59,745 nt of DNA from assembly GCA_002633005.1 (NCBI GenBank), contig NMRA01000737.1:15507-75251 (forward strand), read 5' to 3'. Below the pieces are notes generated by a model, which did not search any database, had not been told where the DNA came from, and was given only the letters and a program-made list of their open reading frames with translations. A program made the position numbers and the translations under genes. Below, in pieces: positions 47,301 to 50,605 of the stretch; the stretch's first letter is position 1; every line of letters starts with the position of its first letter. This DNA comes from Phoronis australis. Its lineage: Eukaryota > Phoronida > Phoronidae.

Positions 47301-48155
47301 ACTATCCTGCTCTTGGGGTAGGACATCACTCCAGGTCAGTACTGACCTACAATCGATAGGACAATGGTTACCTGTATTAGGAAACACGGAGCTCTGTTGG
47401 TGGCGTGGTTTATTAATTTTTTTATGTCAAATCGATCTCTTTGTTTCACATCGCATGGTTAACTTAAGTCGGATTTTGCACTTCAATAACCTCATTAAAT
47501 TCTGAAGCATTTTGTTGTGTCAGCGACAGTTTCAATGTTCTTGTTGGTAAAAACGTATCACAGTAACAGATATATGTGATATTGTTTTTGCGAAAGGGAA
47601 GCTTACTATTTGCTTTTCTTTTTTTGCTGCTTTAACTCTGACTTGATGCTCACAGGATGCAGATCAACTTTTGGCTTCATTTCAGGCTGAAACAAATAGA
47701 TAGTGTTATCCTACTGCCGAGAGTTCGTAGAGAGAAGATAAAGAAATCCTTCAACAGGTATAGCTCTTGCTTGATAAGGGTTTATATGTATGTCATCTTG
47801 GTGTAAAGACGTAAAAACAGTTACAACTTCTTATTATGATCATATCTCACCAATTTCATACTAAAGTTAAAAAGTCAAAATTACATTTTATCATTCTTCA
47901 AAGGCTTTAAACATTGTTATGATGTTTCAAACTGTTGTCTGGTAGTAAAATAAAAACCGTTCCAATGACACAGACCAGGTACAGAACCAATTAAATTGCT
48001 TTCTTAGTCAAATAACTTGTTTCAACTTACAATTTCTCTCATCCTAGAAAGCATCGGAGAATGTGTTATTTTGCTTTGTGCTGTGCTTAAGCTTTATTTG
48101 TGCTGTTACAAAACCTAGAATTTCATCACCATGTTTTCATGTTTGCAGGTTGTAA
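2160..48155 (+). CDS. Gene span: giant FN3/cadherin-like/EGF single-pass membrane protein (34 exons, 5' end missing)
   Basis: This is a spliced gene, with exons listed separately. The 34 exons give about 2,522 residues in a single frame across 33 GT-AG introns, which is strong evidence that the model is right. Order (residues of the part seen): FN3-like repeats 1-1050; acidic and Thr/Ser-rich linker 1050-1160; further FN3-like repeats 1160-1560; Lys/Gly-rich region of unknown fold 1575-1800; Cys cluster 1800-1835; furin-type RRKR at about 1849-1852; cadherin-like/tandem-95 domain 1885-1980; second cadherin-like segment 1980-2105; repeated G-N-C-S/T block 2110-2250; EGF modules 2260-2312; transmembrane helix about 2321-2351; cytoplasmic tail to 2522. 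Many N-glycosylation sequons lie before the helix and none of the architecture is enzymatic, so a cell-surface adhesion or receptor role is inferred. I do not recognise a named orthologue. Two C-termini are possible (see exons 32-34). The start codon and signal peptide are not in the window. Confidence 0.85.
2709..2836 (+). CDS. Exon 2: middle of FN3-like repeat
   Basis: It is flanked by catttcag and gtaata, 128 nt, phase 1 in and 0 out. It encodes GYDWGIGSQAGYTDLQPF, matching the pattern in which an FN3-like repeat continues with G-S-x-G-x-x-D-L. A near-identical copy lies at 3528-3655. The two copies cannot be spliced in series in frame. Confidence 0.85.
2965..3039. repeat. 13-bp satellite, truncated at an N
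   Basis: About six units of gcattaccatgat run straight into the single N at 3040. The same satellite recurs as a full array at 3786-4774 behind the second copy of the exons. It is probably one array cut by an assembly break. Confidence 0.9.
3040..3040. other. Single N: assembly gap
   Basis: An undetermined base separates satellite sequence from a sequence that resumes in the middle of exon 1. One N standing for a gap of unknown size is the simplest reading. Confidence 0.8.
3041..3785 (+). repeat. Second copy of exons 1-2 and the intron between them
   Basis: It repeats 2296-2964 nearly base for base: the end of exon 1 (3041-3133), an extra partial exon 1 copy (3160-3209, after cacttcag), the intron, and exon 2 (3528-3655). 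The exon 2 copies differ by silent changes (gcg/gca, acc/act), as alleles or a recent duplication would. No acceptor precedes 3041, so this copy is not a complete set of exons. It is either the other haplotype placed in tandem or a real duplication collapsed at the N. Confidence 0.85.
3786..4774. repeat. 13-bp satellite, about 76 units
   Basis: The unit is gcatcaccatggt in the homogeneous centre and gcattaccatgat at both edges, with intermediates (gcgtcaccatggt) near 4505-4600. The homogeneous core with diverged edges is what unequal exchange produces. It lies in the intron between exons 2 and 3. All three plus frames are open for about 270 codons only because 13 bp times 3 makes a 13-codon repeat without stops. 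Confidence 0.95.
5120..5260. mobile_element. Small foldback element (MITE-like), 141 bp
   Basis: The left end cgttcagtaacgctaggacc returns inverted at the right end (to 5260), where the ggtcctagcgt block is doubled. The arms are about 30 bp around a core of about 65 bp with no coding potential. It lies inside the intron between exons 2 and 3. The superfamily cannot be told. Confidence 0.6.
5642..5875. repeat. 39-bp minisatellite, 6 copies
   Basis: The unit begins gaatcagcattgcagctc and is almost perfectly conserved; one unit has cgttgc in place of cattgc. Because 39 is a multiple of 3, both strands show open frames here (13-residue repeats). It is intronic and not taken as coding. Confidence 0.95.
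6313..6523 (+). CDS. Exon 3: end of FN3-like repeat through D-S-T-P-P into the next
   Basis: It is flanked by ttcacag and gtaact; phase 0 in, 1 out. It begins AFVTVRAITGHNC, passes SDGVKLDSTPP, the usual junction between these repeats, and ends FHWNSMDYG, the C-strand region of the next repeat. Confidence 0.9.
6916..7043 (+). CDS. Exon 4: middle of FN3-like repeat
   Basis: It is flanked by ttgtgcag and gtaaga; 128 nt, phase 1 to 0, the same size and phases as exon 2. It encodes GIGNKTMYYRVGRLPGAGDL. The equal exon structure shows that the repeats arose by duplication of exon pairs. Confidence 0.9.
7095..7905. mobile_element. Non-autonomous DNA transposon, 811 bp, inverted ends about 45 bp, TA flanks
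   Basis: The left end ctgagggctgttccagcaaa pairs with the right end (reverse complement ctcagggctgttccagtaaa), with about 8 mismatches over 45 bp. TA stands on both sides (7093-7094 and 7906-7907), consistent with a two-base target duplication as in Tc1/mariner-like elements. There is no transposase frame. It fills most of the intron between exons 4 and 5. Confidence 0.75.
8688..8737 (-). repeat. Dispersed hairpin, copy 1
   Basis: agaaccagtttt and aaactggttct form an inverted pair around about 24 nt. The reverse complement closely matches 39070-39120, so this is a short interspersed hairpin rather than a chance palindrome. Confidence 0.6.
8850..9036 (+). CDS. Exon 5: FN3-like junction with D-V-T-P-P
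   Basis: It is flanked by tttgcag and gtaagt; phase 0 in, 1 out. It encodes VFGEVMSVDQFG, then GITVDVTPPF, and ends in the C-strand CSWKIASDSESSVT. An inner GT at 9030 would give phase 0 and break the join to exon 6, so the gtaagt at 9037 is used. Confidence 0.9.
9669..9889 (+). CDS. Exon 6: FN3-like repeat, core to end
   Basis: It is flanked by ttttaag and gtaatt; phase 1 to 0. The join to exon 5 makes TYMAIAVGTS, the expected strand pattern, followed by GVKYFATLRVKNLVG and a link ending IEPPTSGQ. Confidence 0.88.
10261..10385 (+). CDS. Exon 7: start of FN3-like repeat
   Basis: It is flanked by cctttcag and gtaact; phase 0 to 2. It encodes VKIVTPSEFPLSP through FVDLEWDAFTDG. The last nine bases (gcttgatag) and the donor are copied in the tandem repeat that follows. 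Confidence 0.88.
10377..10700. repeat. 80-bp minisatellite, about 4 copies, made from the exon 7 splice donor
   Basis: Units start at 10377, 10461, 10541 and 10621. The first unit starts in exon 7 and holds the real donor (gcttgatag, gtaact). The next two repeat gcttgatag followed by gtgact, and the last has gctttatag followed by gtgt. Each is a potential extra donor. Confidence 0.85.
10731..11020. repeat. 57-bp minisatellite, 5 copies
   Basis: The unit contains ccatacaaccaacattgtat and gacttgaccaaggcagcagg. The copies are nearly identical. Because 57 is a multiple of 3, frames stay open on both strands. It is intronic and not taken as coding. Confidence 0.95.
11043..11487. mobile_element. 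MITE-like element, 445 bp, about 41-bp inverted ends
   Basis: The left end cccggttgcatgaaacagtc, continuing ccaaatagggacccaac, is matched inverted by the right end (reverse complement ccgggctgcatgaaacaatc and so on), with four or five mismatches. There is no coding frame inside. Target duplication is unclear. The 57-bp array sits against its left end. Confidence 0.7.
12099..12205 (+). CDS. Exon 8: FN3-like repeat, middle
   Basis: It is flanked by tccatctag and gtaagg; phase 2 to 1. The join to exon 7 gives LLDRYEVALGTA; the exon runs to YTITGLNLAAG. Confidence 0.88.
12568..12804 (+). CDS. Exon 9: end of FN3-like repeat and start of the next
   Basis: It is flanked by cgtacag and gtaagt; phase 1 to 1. 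It encodes SIRATVRAINKAGLFNS (F-G strands), a link LISPDLEV, and the first half of another repeat ending AEWAIYRAD. It holds one sequon (NST). Confidence 0.88.
12995..14242 (+). CDS. Exon 10: 1,248-nt exon with about three and a half FN3-like repeats
   Basis: It is flanked by tttttcag and gtataa; phase 1 to 1. It is far longer than its neighbours (about 80-240 nt, apart from exons 16, 28 and 29). Successive repeats meet at NKYPPKPGEV, at MGPGGVSVD, at DLTEPVFGE and at DDTAPG. Typical core strings are VYYCAVRAYSMSGSFSDGYS and YYYPIVKAINEADHCYTEVG. It carries many N-x-S/T sequons. Introns that normally divide repeats in this gene are absent here, as after intron loss by cDNA-mediated replacement. 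Confidence 0.95.
14648..14754 (+). CDS. Exon 11: FN3-like repeat start
   Basis: It is flanked by tttgcag and gtatgt; phase 1 to 0. It encodes GIGTIVDGDNWYKDVFYTS, the A-B strand start seen in other repeats of this protein. Confidence 0.88.
14755..16738. other. Intron 11: unassigned sequence plus a minisatellite
   Basis: A conspicuous open stretch at 15049-15330 contains Cys residues but has neither splice sites nor a domain I recognise, and the gene frame closes across this intron without it. The 39-41-bp array lies at 16105-16455. The rest shows nothing I can identify. Confidence 0.5.
16105..16455. repeat. Degenerate 39-41-bp minisatellite, about 9 copies
   Basis: The unit resembles gtgctacagcactgtgtgca followed by gtactgatggcacatgtgtg. 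Copies alternate acagcac/acgtcac and gatggcac/gatgtcac, suggesting that expansion went by blocks of two units. Confidence 0.85.
16739..16940 (+). CDS. Exon 12: FN3-like repeat, middle
   Basis: It is flanked by tgtttcag and gtttgt; phase 0 to 1. It encodes LDVVSWKPVIGREQ and a stretch with two Cys (VLKCQQDNKK, KCAG). Confidence 0.85.
17327..17550 (+). CDS. Exon 13: end of repeat and acidic linker
   Basis: It is flanked by gttttag and gtgagt; phase 1 to 0. It encodes GKYSVTMQIAAGDKVMTTF, then an acidic linker (EEVLDEPDVG and on) ending PTLPPKKTT, which leads into the Thr-rich exon 14. Confidence 0.88.
18248..18422 (+). CDS. Exon 14: Thr/Ser-rich, mucin-like linker
   Basis: It is flanked by accacag and gtgaga; phase 0 to 1. 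It is dense in Thr and Ser with one N-C-S sequon, probably an O-glycosylated spacer. It ends FGLTFFG, opening the next FN3-like repeat. Confidence 0.88.
18423..20158. other. Intron 14: one short hairpin, otherwise nothing recognised
   Basis: tcccaacttgtt at 19520-19531 pairs exactly with aacaagttggga at 19549-19560, a 12-bp stem with a 17-nt loop. I see no coding pattern in the remaining sequence. Confidence 0.5.
20159..20374 (+). CDS. Exon 15: FN3-like repeat start
   Basis: It is flanked by tattccag and gtaaac; phase 1 to 1. It encodes VWFAKLWARDFEVAKYEWAK followed by VTYSIHVYRDIDD. The segment KYEWAK resembles the start of the exon 1 repeat (RVKYEDARW). Confidence 0.88.
20375..22429. other. 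Intron 15: degenerate tandem repeats, otherwise unassigned
   Basis: It holds an 18-bp array of diverged units (21420-21690, core gcgttcaactggcaagac) and two copies of a block of about 75 bp starting ctgagggatcgg (about 22210-22330). Nothing else is recognised. Confidence 0.6.
21420..21690. repeat. 18-bp degenerate minisatellite
   Basis: Units of the form gcgttcaactggcaagac are best preserved near 21600-21670. They diverge to the left, where ttcaactggctaaa and similar variants are found. Confidence 0.75.
22430..23017 (+). CDS. Exon 16: 588-nt exon with FN3-like repeat and Cys insert
   Basis: It is flanked by atcctag and gtatgt; phase 1 to 1. The middle carries a Cys/Asn-rich insert (CYSECDFNCNPNCTDTN) resembling the repeats of exon 29. 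The end reads SGLHSNATTNGITVDVTPP, a classic junction between these repeats. Confidence 0.92.
23836..24040. repeat. 33-bp minisatellite, about 6 copies
   Basis: The unit is tgtgtattgtgaggtgatga followed by cttacagcattgg. Later copies have gaggta. It lies about 100 bp before the exon 17 acceptor. Each copy contains an acceptor-like ttacag. Confidence 0.9.
24138..24379 (+). CDS. Exon 17: FN3-like repeat
   Basis: It is flanked by ttcctag and gtaagt; phase 1 to 0. It encodes MGAMWNVIEMDSLMADYELG and GDYYVALRATNVAGLSS, the best FN3-like F-G strands in the window. Confidence 0.93.
24413..24790. repeat. Diverged direct repeat of about 120 bp, two copies
   Basis: The segment around gaccgagataaatttg at about 24460 recurs at about 24720 with similar flanks. 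The first copy starts close to the exon 17 donor. It is an old intronic duplication. Confidence 0.6.
25061..25214 (+). CDS. Exon 18: start of a repeat of uncertain type
   Basis: It is flanked by tttttag and gtgagt; phase 0 to 1. It begins LSTSTPDLSAVVVK and includes DEIQVNWGDVP, FN3-like in tone. An AG five bases further in would lead to a stop. Confidence 0.82.
25667..25780 (+). CDS. Exon 19
   Basis: It is flanked by gttccag and gtatgt; phase 1 to 1. It encodes AKVGVQTSHKVILKNGQICS. An earlier GT (25747) would end in phase 0 and put exon 20 out of frame, so the stronger gtatgt at 25781 is chosen. Confidence 0.85.
25781..26967. other. Intron 19: nothing recognised
   Basis: This is an AT-rich stretch without repeats or coding pattern that I can name. 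Confidence 0.4.
26968..27159 (+). CDS. Exon 20: Lys-rich region with three Cys
   Basis: It is flanked by ctttcag and gtaagg; phase 1 to 1. It encodes EATCGQKLSDLKKK, GSCMTVKLEVEG and EKKEICVK. It is strongly basic and matches no domain I know. Confidence 0.87.
27160..28557. other. Intron 20: short tandem duplications only
   Basis: It has a near-perfect doubled segment at about 27893-27960 (ccctatcactgctgcactct) and four copies of the 16-bp ggcaacagaagtcaca at 28202-28262. Otherwise nothing is recognised. Confidence 0.5.
28558..28635 (+). CDS. Exon 21: short Ser/Lys-rich exon
   Basis: It is flanked by cttttcag and gtaatt; 78 nt, phase 1 to 1, so it could be skipped without changing frame. 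It encodes KSASLGSSKKTFEIAGGQ. Confidence 0.82.
28912..29089. repeat. 16-bp minisatellite, about 11 copies
   Basis: The unit is gcacatgcacctgtgt, almost perfect over the whole array, with one early gcatatgc variant. It is a purine-pyrimidine alternating (CA/TG-rich) sequence. Open frames on both strands follow from the lack of stops in the unit. Confidence 0.95.
29090..29838. other. Rest of intron 21: nothing recognised
   Basis: AT-rich sequence with no feature I can support. Confidence 0.4.
29839..29986 (+). CDS. Exon 22
   Basis: It is flanked by atctgcag and gtaagt; phase 1 to 2. It encodes GSGGLLYGELSKDDLAAEYG and ends TQSRRIMF. No known domain is recognised. Confidence 0.87.
30071..30266. 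repeat. 28-bp minisatellite, 7 copies
   Basis: The unit is gtaccagttgtaaggtctga followed by gtgtagtt. Each copy contains a donor-like aag followed by gt (variants gtatga, gtctga, gtaaga). It starts about 85 bp after the exon 22 donor. Confidence 0.93.
30735..30895 (+). repeat. Fragment of the palindrome-headed modular repeat
   Basis: It contains the module hallmarks gtgtcttcggggctc, a diverged ttttcctgaaatt and gccatctagcggcca. It is a decayed relative of the copies at 41995 and 49246. Confidence 0.6.
30896..32341. other. Rest of intron 22: nothing recognised
   Basis: AT-rich intron sequence. I see no repeat array or coding pattern. Confidence 0.4.
32342..32478 (+). CDS. Exon 23
   Basis: It is flanked by tatttcag and gtacta; phase 2 to 1. 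It encodes VVKSIYIAGTSLTTMDFM and ends PAILYYDP, which runs into the Cys cluster of exon 24. The donor is the first unit of the following tandem array. Confidence 0.87.
32474..32935. repeat. Minisatellite of about 40-53 bp, about 10 copies, starting at the exon 23 donor
   Basis: The unit is ccaaggtactattctcagtg followed by tttgctgcataactagtgtt. The first unit is the exon end (ccag) with its own donor, and the later ones carry ccaag followed by gtacta or similar. Units differ by small insertions. Confidence 0.85.
33069..33166 (+). CDS. Exon 24: Cys cluster
   Basis: It is flanked by accttcag and gtatgt; phase 1 to 0. It encodes AGMFKELCESCNSCSRNY and VDWQKKTVSD. The pattern Y-Y-D-x-x-A-G-M-F, then Cys, then a hydrophobic strand with one more Cys, precedes the furin site of exon 25. 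I cannot name the fold. Confidence 0.87.
33167..34279. other. Intron 24, first part: little recognised
   Basis: A short piece near 33610-33640 (gatgcacggtgggtgcttgt) resembles the tail of the modular repeat (compare 47020 and 50573). Otherwise nothing. Confidence 0.4.
34280..34590. repeat. 51-bp minisatellite, 6 copies
   Basis: The unit is gcaagatgctatactcatgc, aatatagtgagtagttggtc, attacgctaca. 51 is a multiple of 3, so open frames appear on both strands. It is intronic and not taken as coding. Confidence 0.95.
35291..35446 (+). CDS. Exon 25: furin-type cleavage site
   Basis: It is flanked by gttatag and gtagag; 156 nt, phase 0 to 0. It encodes ICSTWTQINSSSSSSTRRKR followed by SVSVKG. R-R-K-R before Ser, after a flexible Ser run, is a textbook proprotein-convertase site, so the mature receptor may be two chains, with the FN3-like part separable from the membrane part. 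Confidence 0.9.
35447..36582. other. Intron 25: nothing recognised
   Basis: AT-rich sequence with no repeat array or coding pattern that I can support. Confidence 0.4.
36583..36796 (+). CDS. Exon 26: cadherin-like/tandem-95-type domain
   Basis: It is flanked by catgcag and gtaagc; phase 0 to 1. It encodes VYEDFPATFTLEHDDIEGDR, then PPHGKASVSGCCTIHYTPY and NDIINVTLTE. The order E-D, D-x-E-G-D, P-x-H-G, Y-T-P, D-x-I is the signature of the tandem-95/Cadherin_5-like Ig folds of large adhesion proteins. Confidence 0.93.
37434..37590. repeat. 58-bp tandem repeat, about 2.7 copies
   Basis: The unit contains agttacggcattagtcaaca and gagaaccagccatagagaca. It lies in the intron between exons 26 and 27, next to low-complexity agttga/agtcag runs. 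Confidence 0.85.
37784..37926 (+). CDS. Exon 27: cadherin-like linker
   Basis: It is flanked by tttgtag and gtgagt; phase 1 to 0. It encodes NISMHLVNDNDEPILYFAP. V-N-D-N-D-E-P resembles the D-x-N-D-N-x-P calcium-binding linker of cadherins. Confidence 0.9.
38505..38600 (+). repeat. Fragment of the modular repeat
   Basis: It holds ggattttcatgaaata, cacctatcctgtttcaga and tggatttga in the same order as the intact modules at 49490-49570. It is a decayed piece in the intron between exons 27 and 28. Confidence 0.5.
39070..39120 (+). repeat. Dispersed hairpin, copy 2
   Basis: gagaaccagttt and aaactggttctc pair around about 24 nt. It sits about 35 bp before the exon 28 acceptor and matches the reverse complement of 8688-8737. 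Confidence 0.6.
39155..39458 (+). CDS. Exon 28: cadherin-like segment
   Basis: It is flanked by catccag and gtgagt; phase 0 to 1. It encodes VTSVTFGTVLVYDVDALNTF, later GYYGNLTMGLMAKDQDG. The A-x-D-x-D-G close and the strand spacing are cadherin-like. Sequons N-E-T and N-L-T are present. Confidence 0.92.
40182..40706 (+). CDS. Exon 29: repeated G-N-C-S/T block and first EGF-like part
   Basis: It is flanked by tttttcag and gtgggt; phase 1 to 1. Residues 15-150 of the exon hold about ten short units of the form C-x2-G-N-C-S/T, often in pairs (CVRGNCSANC, CDFGNCTGC). Nearly every N-C-S/T is a glycosylation sequon with Cys in the middle position. The end reads CKCELGYTG, which with exon 30 (KHCE) closes an EGF-like module. 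Confidence 0.95.
41553..41775 (+). CDS. Exon 30: EGF-like module and transmembrane helix
   Basis: It is flanked by ctccag and gtaaga; phase 1 to 2. It completes one EGF-like module and starts a second (NECTSNPCPNYHLCVNHV), then the membrane helix GVGVLAFILLVAIAAVTIFL followed by CRRR. The Cys-Arg stop-transfer signal gives an N-out, C-in (type I) topology. Confidence 0.95.
41995..43250 (+). repeat. Palindrome-headed modular repeat, copy A
   Basis: It starts with a perfect 13-bp-arm palindrome (tgcgcccacacat, 2-nt loop, then the reverse complement, 41995-42022), then ggcgtccgtctggcgtccg runs. Then follow diverged modules of about 150 bp, each with tttcatgaaat, a c-x-tatcctcccgttttcgga segment and a ccacctagtggc or cccctagtggc motif. 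It is in the intron between exons 30 and 31. Apparent frames such as the one with TTDDDDFWTD are made by the modules and are broken. Confidence 0.8.
43251..44050. other. Rest of intron 30: nothing recognised
   Basis: AT-rich sequence, no feature I can support. Confidence 0.4.
44051..44272 (+). CDS. Exon 31: cytoplasmic tail, first part
   Basis: It is flanked by gttttag and gtgagt; phase 2 to 2. It encodes a Ser/Lys-rich tail (SSSELNKKVTSEPSTSKLSE) ending in the basic cluster GGSRRKKREST. There is no kinase or TIR fold. Confidence 0.92.
45124..45467. repeat. 56-bp minisatellite, 6 copies
   Basis: The unit is ccttgaaacattgtttaggt, catcagctgtctccaagcag, tcagtgaccattgcat. Copies differ at a few sites (cagacagt/cagtcagt, atctgtgt). 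Confidence 0.95.
46240..47060 (+). repeat. Decayed copy of the modular repeat
   Basis: It has cttcatgaaatttggtgtct, accttgtagtggc, caccataatag tandem runs and the family tail (gaatcatgatgataaaaagt, gatgcacatggtaggtgcat), which matches the tail of copy B at 50495-50605. The head with the palindrome is missing. Confidence 0.6.
47128..47334 (+). CDS. Exon 32: cytoplasmic tail with N-P-S-Y
   Basis: It is flanked by tttttag-type acceptor (gttttag) and gtcagt; phase 2 to 2. It encodes MPDYHINPSYELYGDDDDD. N-P-S-Y fits the N-P-x-Y motif bound by PTB-domain adaptors and used in clathrin uptake; YELY and MYDYPAL are other Tyr sites. If the donor is not used, the frame runs on through SVLTYNR to TAG at 47357-47359. 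Confidence 0.9.
47335..47359 (+). CDS. Alternative C-terminus: read-through of exon 32
   Basis: If intron 32 is kept, the protein ends RSVLTYNR with TAG at 47357-47359. There is no AATAAA close by, so this is less attractive than the spliced end, but it is the simplest model for a short isoform. Confidence 0.4.
47686..47757 (+). CDS. Exon 33: basic C-terminal piece
   Basis: It is flanked by catttcag and gtatag; 72 nt, phase 2 to 2. It encodes LKQIDSVILLPRVRREKIKK and SFN. The good acceptor and the exact phase match favour it as coding. Confidence 0.7.
48149..48155 (+). CDS. Exon 34: last codons and stop
   Basis: After tttgcag the sequence g-ttg-taa completes Arg-Leu-stop in phase with exon 33. 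The 3' UTR follows. I did not find a clear AATAAA in the next 800 bp. Confidence 0.6.
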
Positions 48156-48987
48156 AGGTGCAGAGAGATAACACTCCAGACAGAGATGGGTGAAGTTAGG
48201 AAGATGATATGGAATTTCATCACACTCAACCAGACTAATGTCAAATTTATTGCTTATGTTATCAAGATATTTACTTAACTTTACCAATTTTACTAACCAC
48301 AGTATTTTGAGAAACTGTCTATTCTTGCACAATTTTGTCCAGGTTAGTTAGGACCCTACAAATATGTCCAAAACTGTCTAACTTTGCGGTGTCAGATCTT
48401 TGAAATGGCTTTTCAGATTATTCAGATTCTGTGGTTTGTGTGCTGTTCTCCAAAACACTGTTAGCAATTTTTTTAGAACGTCTGACTTATGCATTAGGTG
48501 CATCAACTAAGGTCTACTGTGGTTTTCTCCTCTTTAGTGCATAATATGGTGCACAAATGAAATTTATTTGTTTTCAAAGTTTTGTACCATTTCTGATGAC
48601 CTGTTTTTGTTTTATGTCCTTGGGTTGATTGTTTTGAGGAAGGACCAATCATTGTGTATGACCAACAGAGGGCACTACATGAACCTTTTCCATTCAGTGC
48701 AGTGAATGTTTATTTCATCCTTCTGACATTAGCTTGCTGACAGTATTGTTTTACAGTAATGTCATAGTTATGTGTAACCCTATAGTAATCTCAAAAGTAA
48801 TGGTAAGACTCAAATGAAAATTTCTCAAATGAAATTATTTTATACTTTGCTTTATTGGCTGTCTTCTAAAATGCTGTTATGAATTGCTTTTAATTCTTTT
48901 ACATGAACTGTTATCAAATGTTGGACTTTTAGGATGTTTGTGAAAAAATCAACACGCATATCATAACAAAAGTGATTTTGTTACATT
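48156..48987. other. 3' UTR and flank
   Basis: Presumed 3' untranslated sequence of the large gene, AT-rich, with no clear poly(A) signal and no other gene. Confidence 0.4.
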
Positions 48988-49245
48988 TTATGCTCCCACA
49001 TACCATCATCCCTGTCCATCAGCGCCGTAGATGCCATAGCATAAGCAAATTTTCCTATGGATCCTACTGCTGATGTGCTCCATAGTGGTGCTTTTAGTTT
49101 TTTATGTTTGCCTTTGTGTCTTCGTAGTTCTTTGATGCTGGGATTTACAAGAAATTCTACAGTAGGTATCTATTTAGGAGGTGACACTGCCTTGTCGTTT
49201 TCCAATTGATTCAAGTTACTCTGTGCCACCTGGTGTCCATTTTTA
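48988..49245 (+). repeat. Older, truncated copy of the modular repeat
   Basis: It begins tatgctcccacataccatca and has the same module order as the intact copies, but the palindrome and the cgtcc runs are eroded. It ends where copy B begins, so copy B is placed in or against it. Confidence 0.6.
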
Positions 49246-50605
49246 TGCGCCCACATATTTATATGTGGACGCATTATGCCGTCATCTCCGTCCATCCGTG
49301 CGGCGTCCGTCCGGCGTCCGCTGCTTTATCTTCAAAACCCTTTGACATACGTTCATGAAATTTGGCACATATGTTCCATTCATGAATGGGAGGGCATGTG
49401 CGAACTTTCGGACTGATCCGACTACGGGTGTGCCCCCTAGTGGCAATTTTAGTTTTTTACGCTTACCTTTGTATCTTCAAAAGTCATGAACGGATTTTCA
49501 TGAAATTTGGTATGTAGGCACCTATTAGTGAGATGACGCTATCCTCCCGTTTCCAGATGGATCCGACATAGTTTGTGCCACCTAGTGGCCATTTTTAGTG
49601 TTTTTGAGTCTGTATTTTTGCGTCCACCCCTCTATCAACCAAACAGCTCAAAGGATGATTGTGAAAATTGGCATGTATGTGCTTACTATAAAGAGGACAG
49701 CTGACAATGATTTTCAGACGATTTGGACTACTGTGGCGCCTCCTAGTGGCAGTTTTTTTTTGCGCCTATGGCTGTATCACCTAAACCCTTCGCAGGATCT
49801 TTACGAAATTTAATAAGTGTATTTATATGATGTTAACAACAGACGATGACGACTTTTGGACGGATCCGCCTACCGGTGTGCCCCATAGTGGCAATTTTAT
49901 TTTTTTACGTTTACCTCTGTATCTTCACATGTCCTTAACGGATTTTCATGAAATTTGGTATGTAGGCACCTATTCGTGCGATGACGCTATCCTCCCGTTT
50001 TCGGATGGATTTGACCTAGTTTGCGACACCCAGTTGCCATTGTTACTGTTTTTGAGTCTGTTTTTTGGCGTCCACCCCTCTATCAACCAAACATTTTGCC
50101 CCTTGCCTATTGAGGAGACAATGACCGCCAAACCGAATTTCGGGTGATTATGAGAATTTCATATGTTTCTTTACTGGGAAGAGGGTGTGACGATGATTTT
50201 TTCTGTTTTCAAGACTGATCTGTGACATCCGTCTTTCTTCTGGCCAAACCGCTGAAGGTGATCATGAAAATGCGTATATGTGTTCTTACTGAAAGGCATG
50301 ATGATTACCCGGTAGTGGTTGCCTCCGAGTGTGTCACCTCCACGATGGATGGTCATGGAATTTGGAAAATAAGTTACTGGGCACTTAAATATCAATATGC
50401 CCTGTTTTGGATGGATTTGACCAACATTGCTCACTCTAGTGGAGTTACTATTACTTATGTTTTCTTTGTCTTGTACTTCACCCTATCCTCATAACTATAC
50501 CACGAATCATGTTAAAAGGTGGCAGGTGTGTTCACGTTGACTTGCTTTGCACCCTGTAGAGGATTTTGTACTATGCACGGCACATGGTGGGTGCATAACT
50601 GTGCC
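49246..50605 (+). repeat. Palindrome-headed modular repeat, copy B
   Basis: The head palindrome is at 49246-49273 (tgcgcccacatat, 2-nt loop, arm with one mismatch), then gcggcgtccgtccggcgtcc and modules as in copy A. It is close to copy A over the first 750 bp and extends further, to a tail ending near cacggcacatggtgggtgca. Confidence 0.8.

Noticed and set aside
49598-50147. Open frames in the modular repeat (for example with TTDDDDFWTD)
   Set aside because: They recur in diverged form in copy A with breaks and follow the modules; no domain match.
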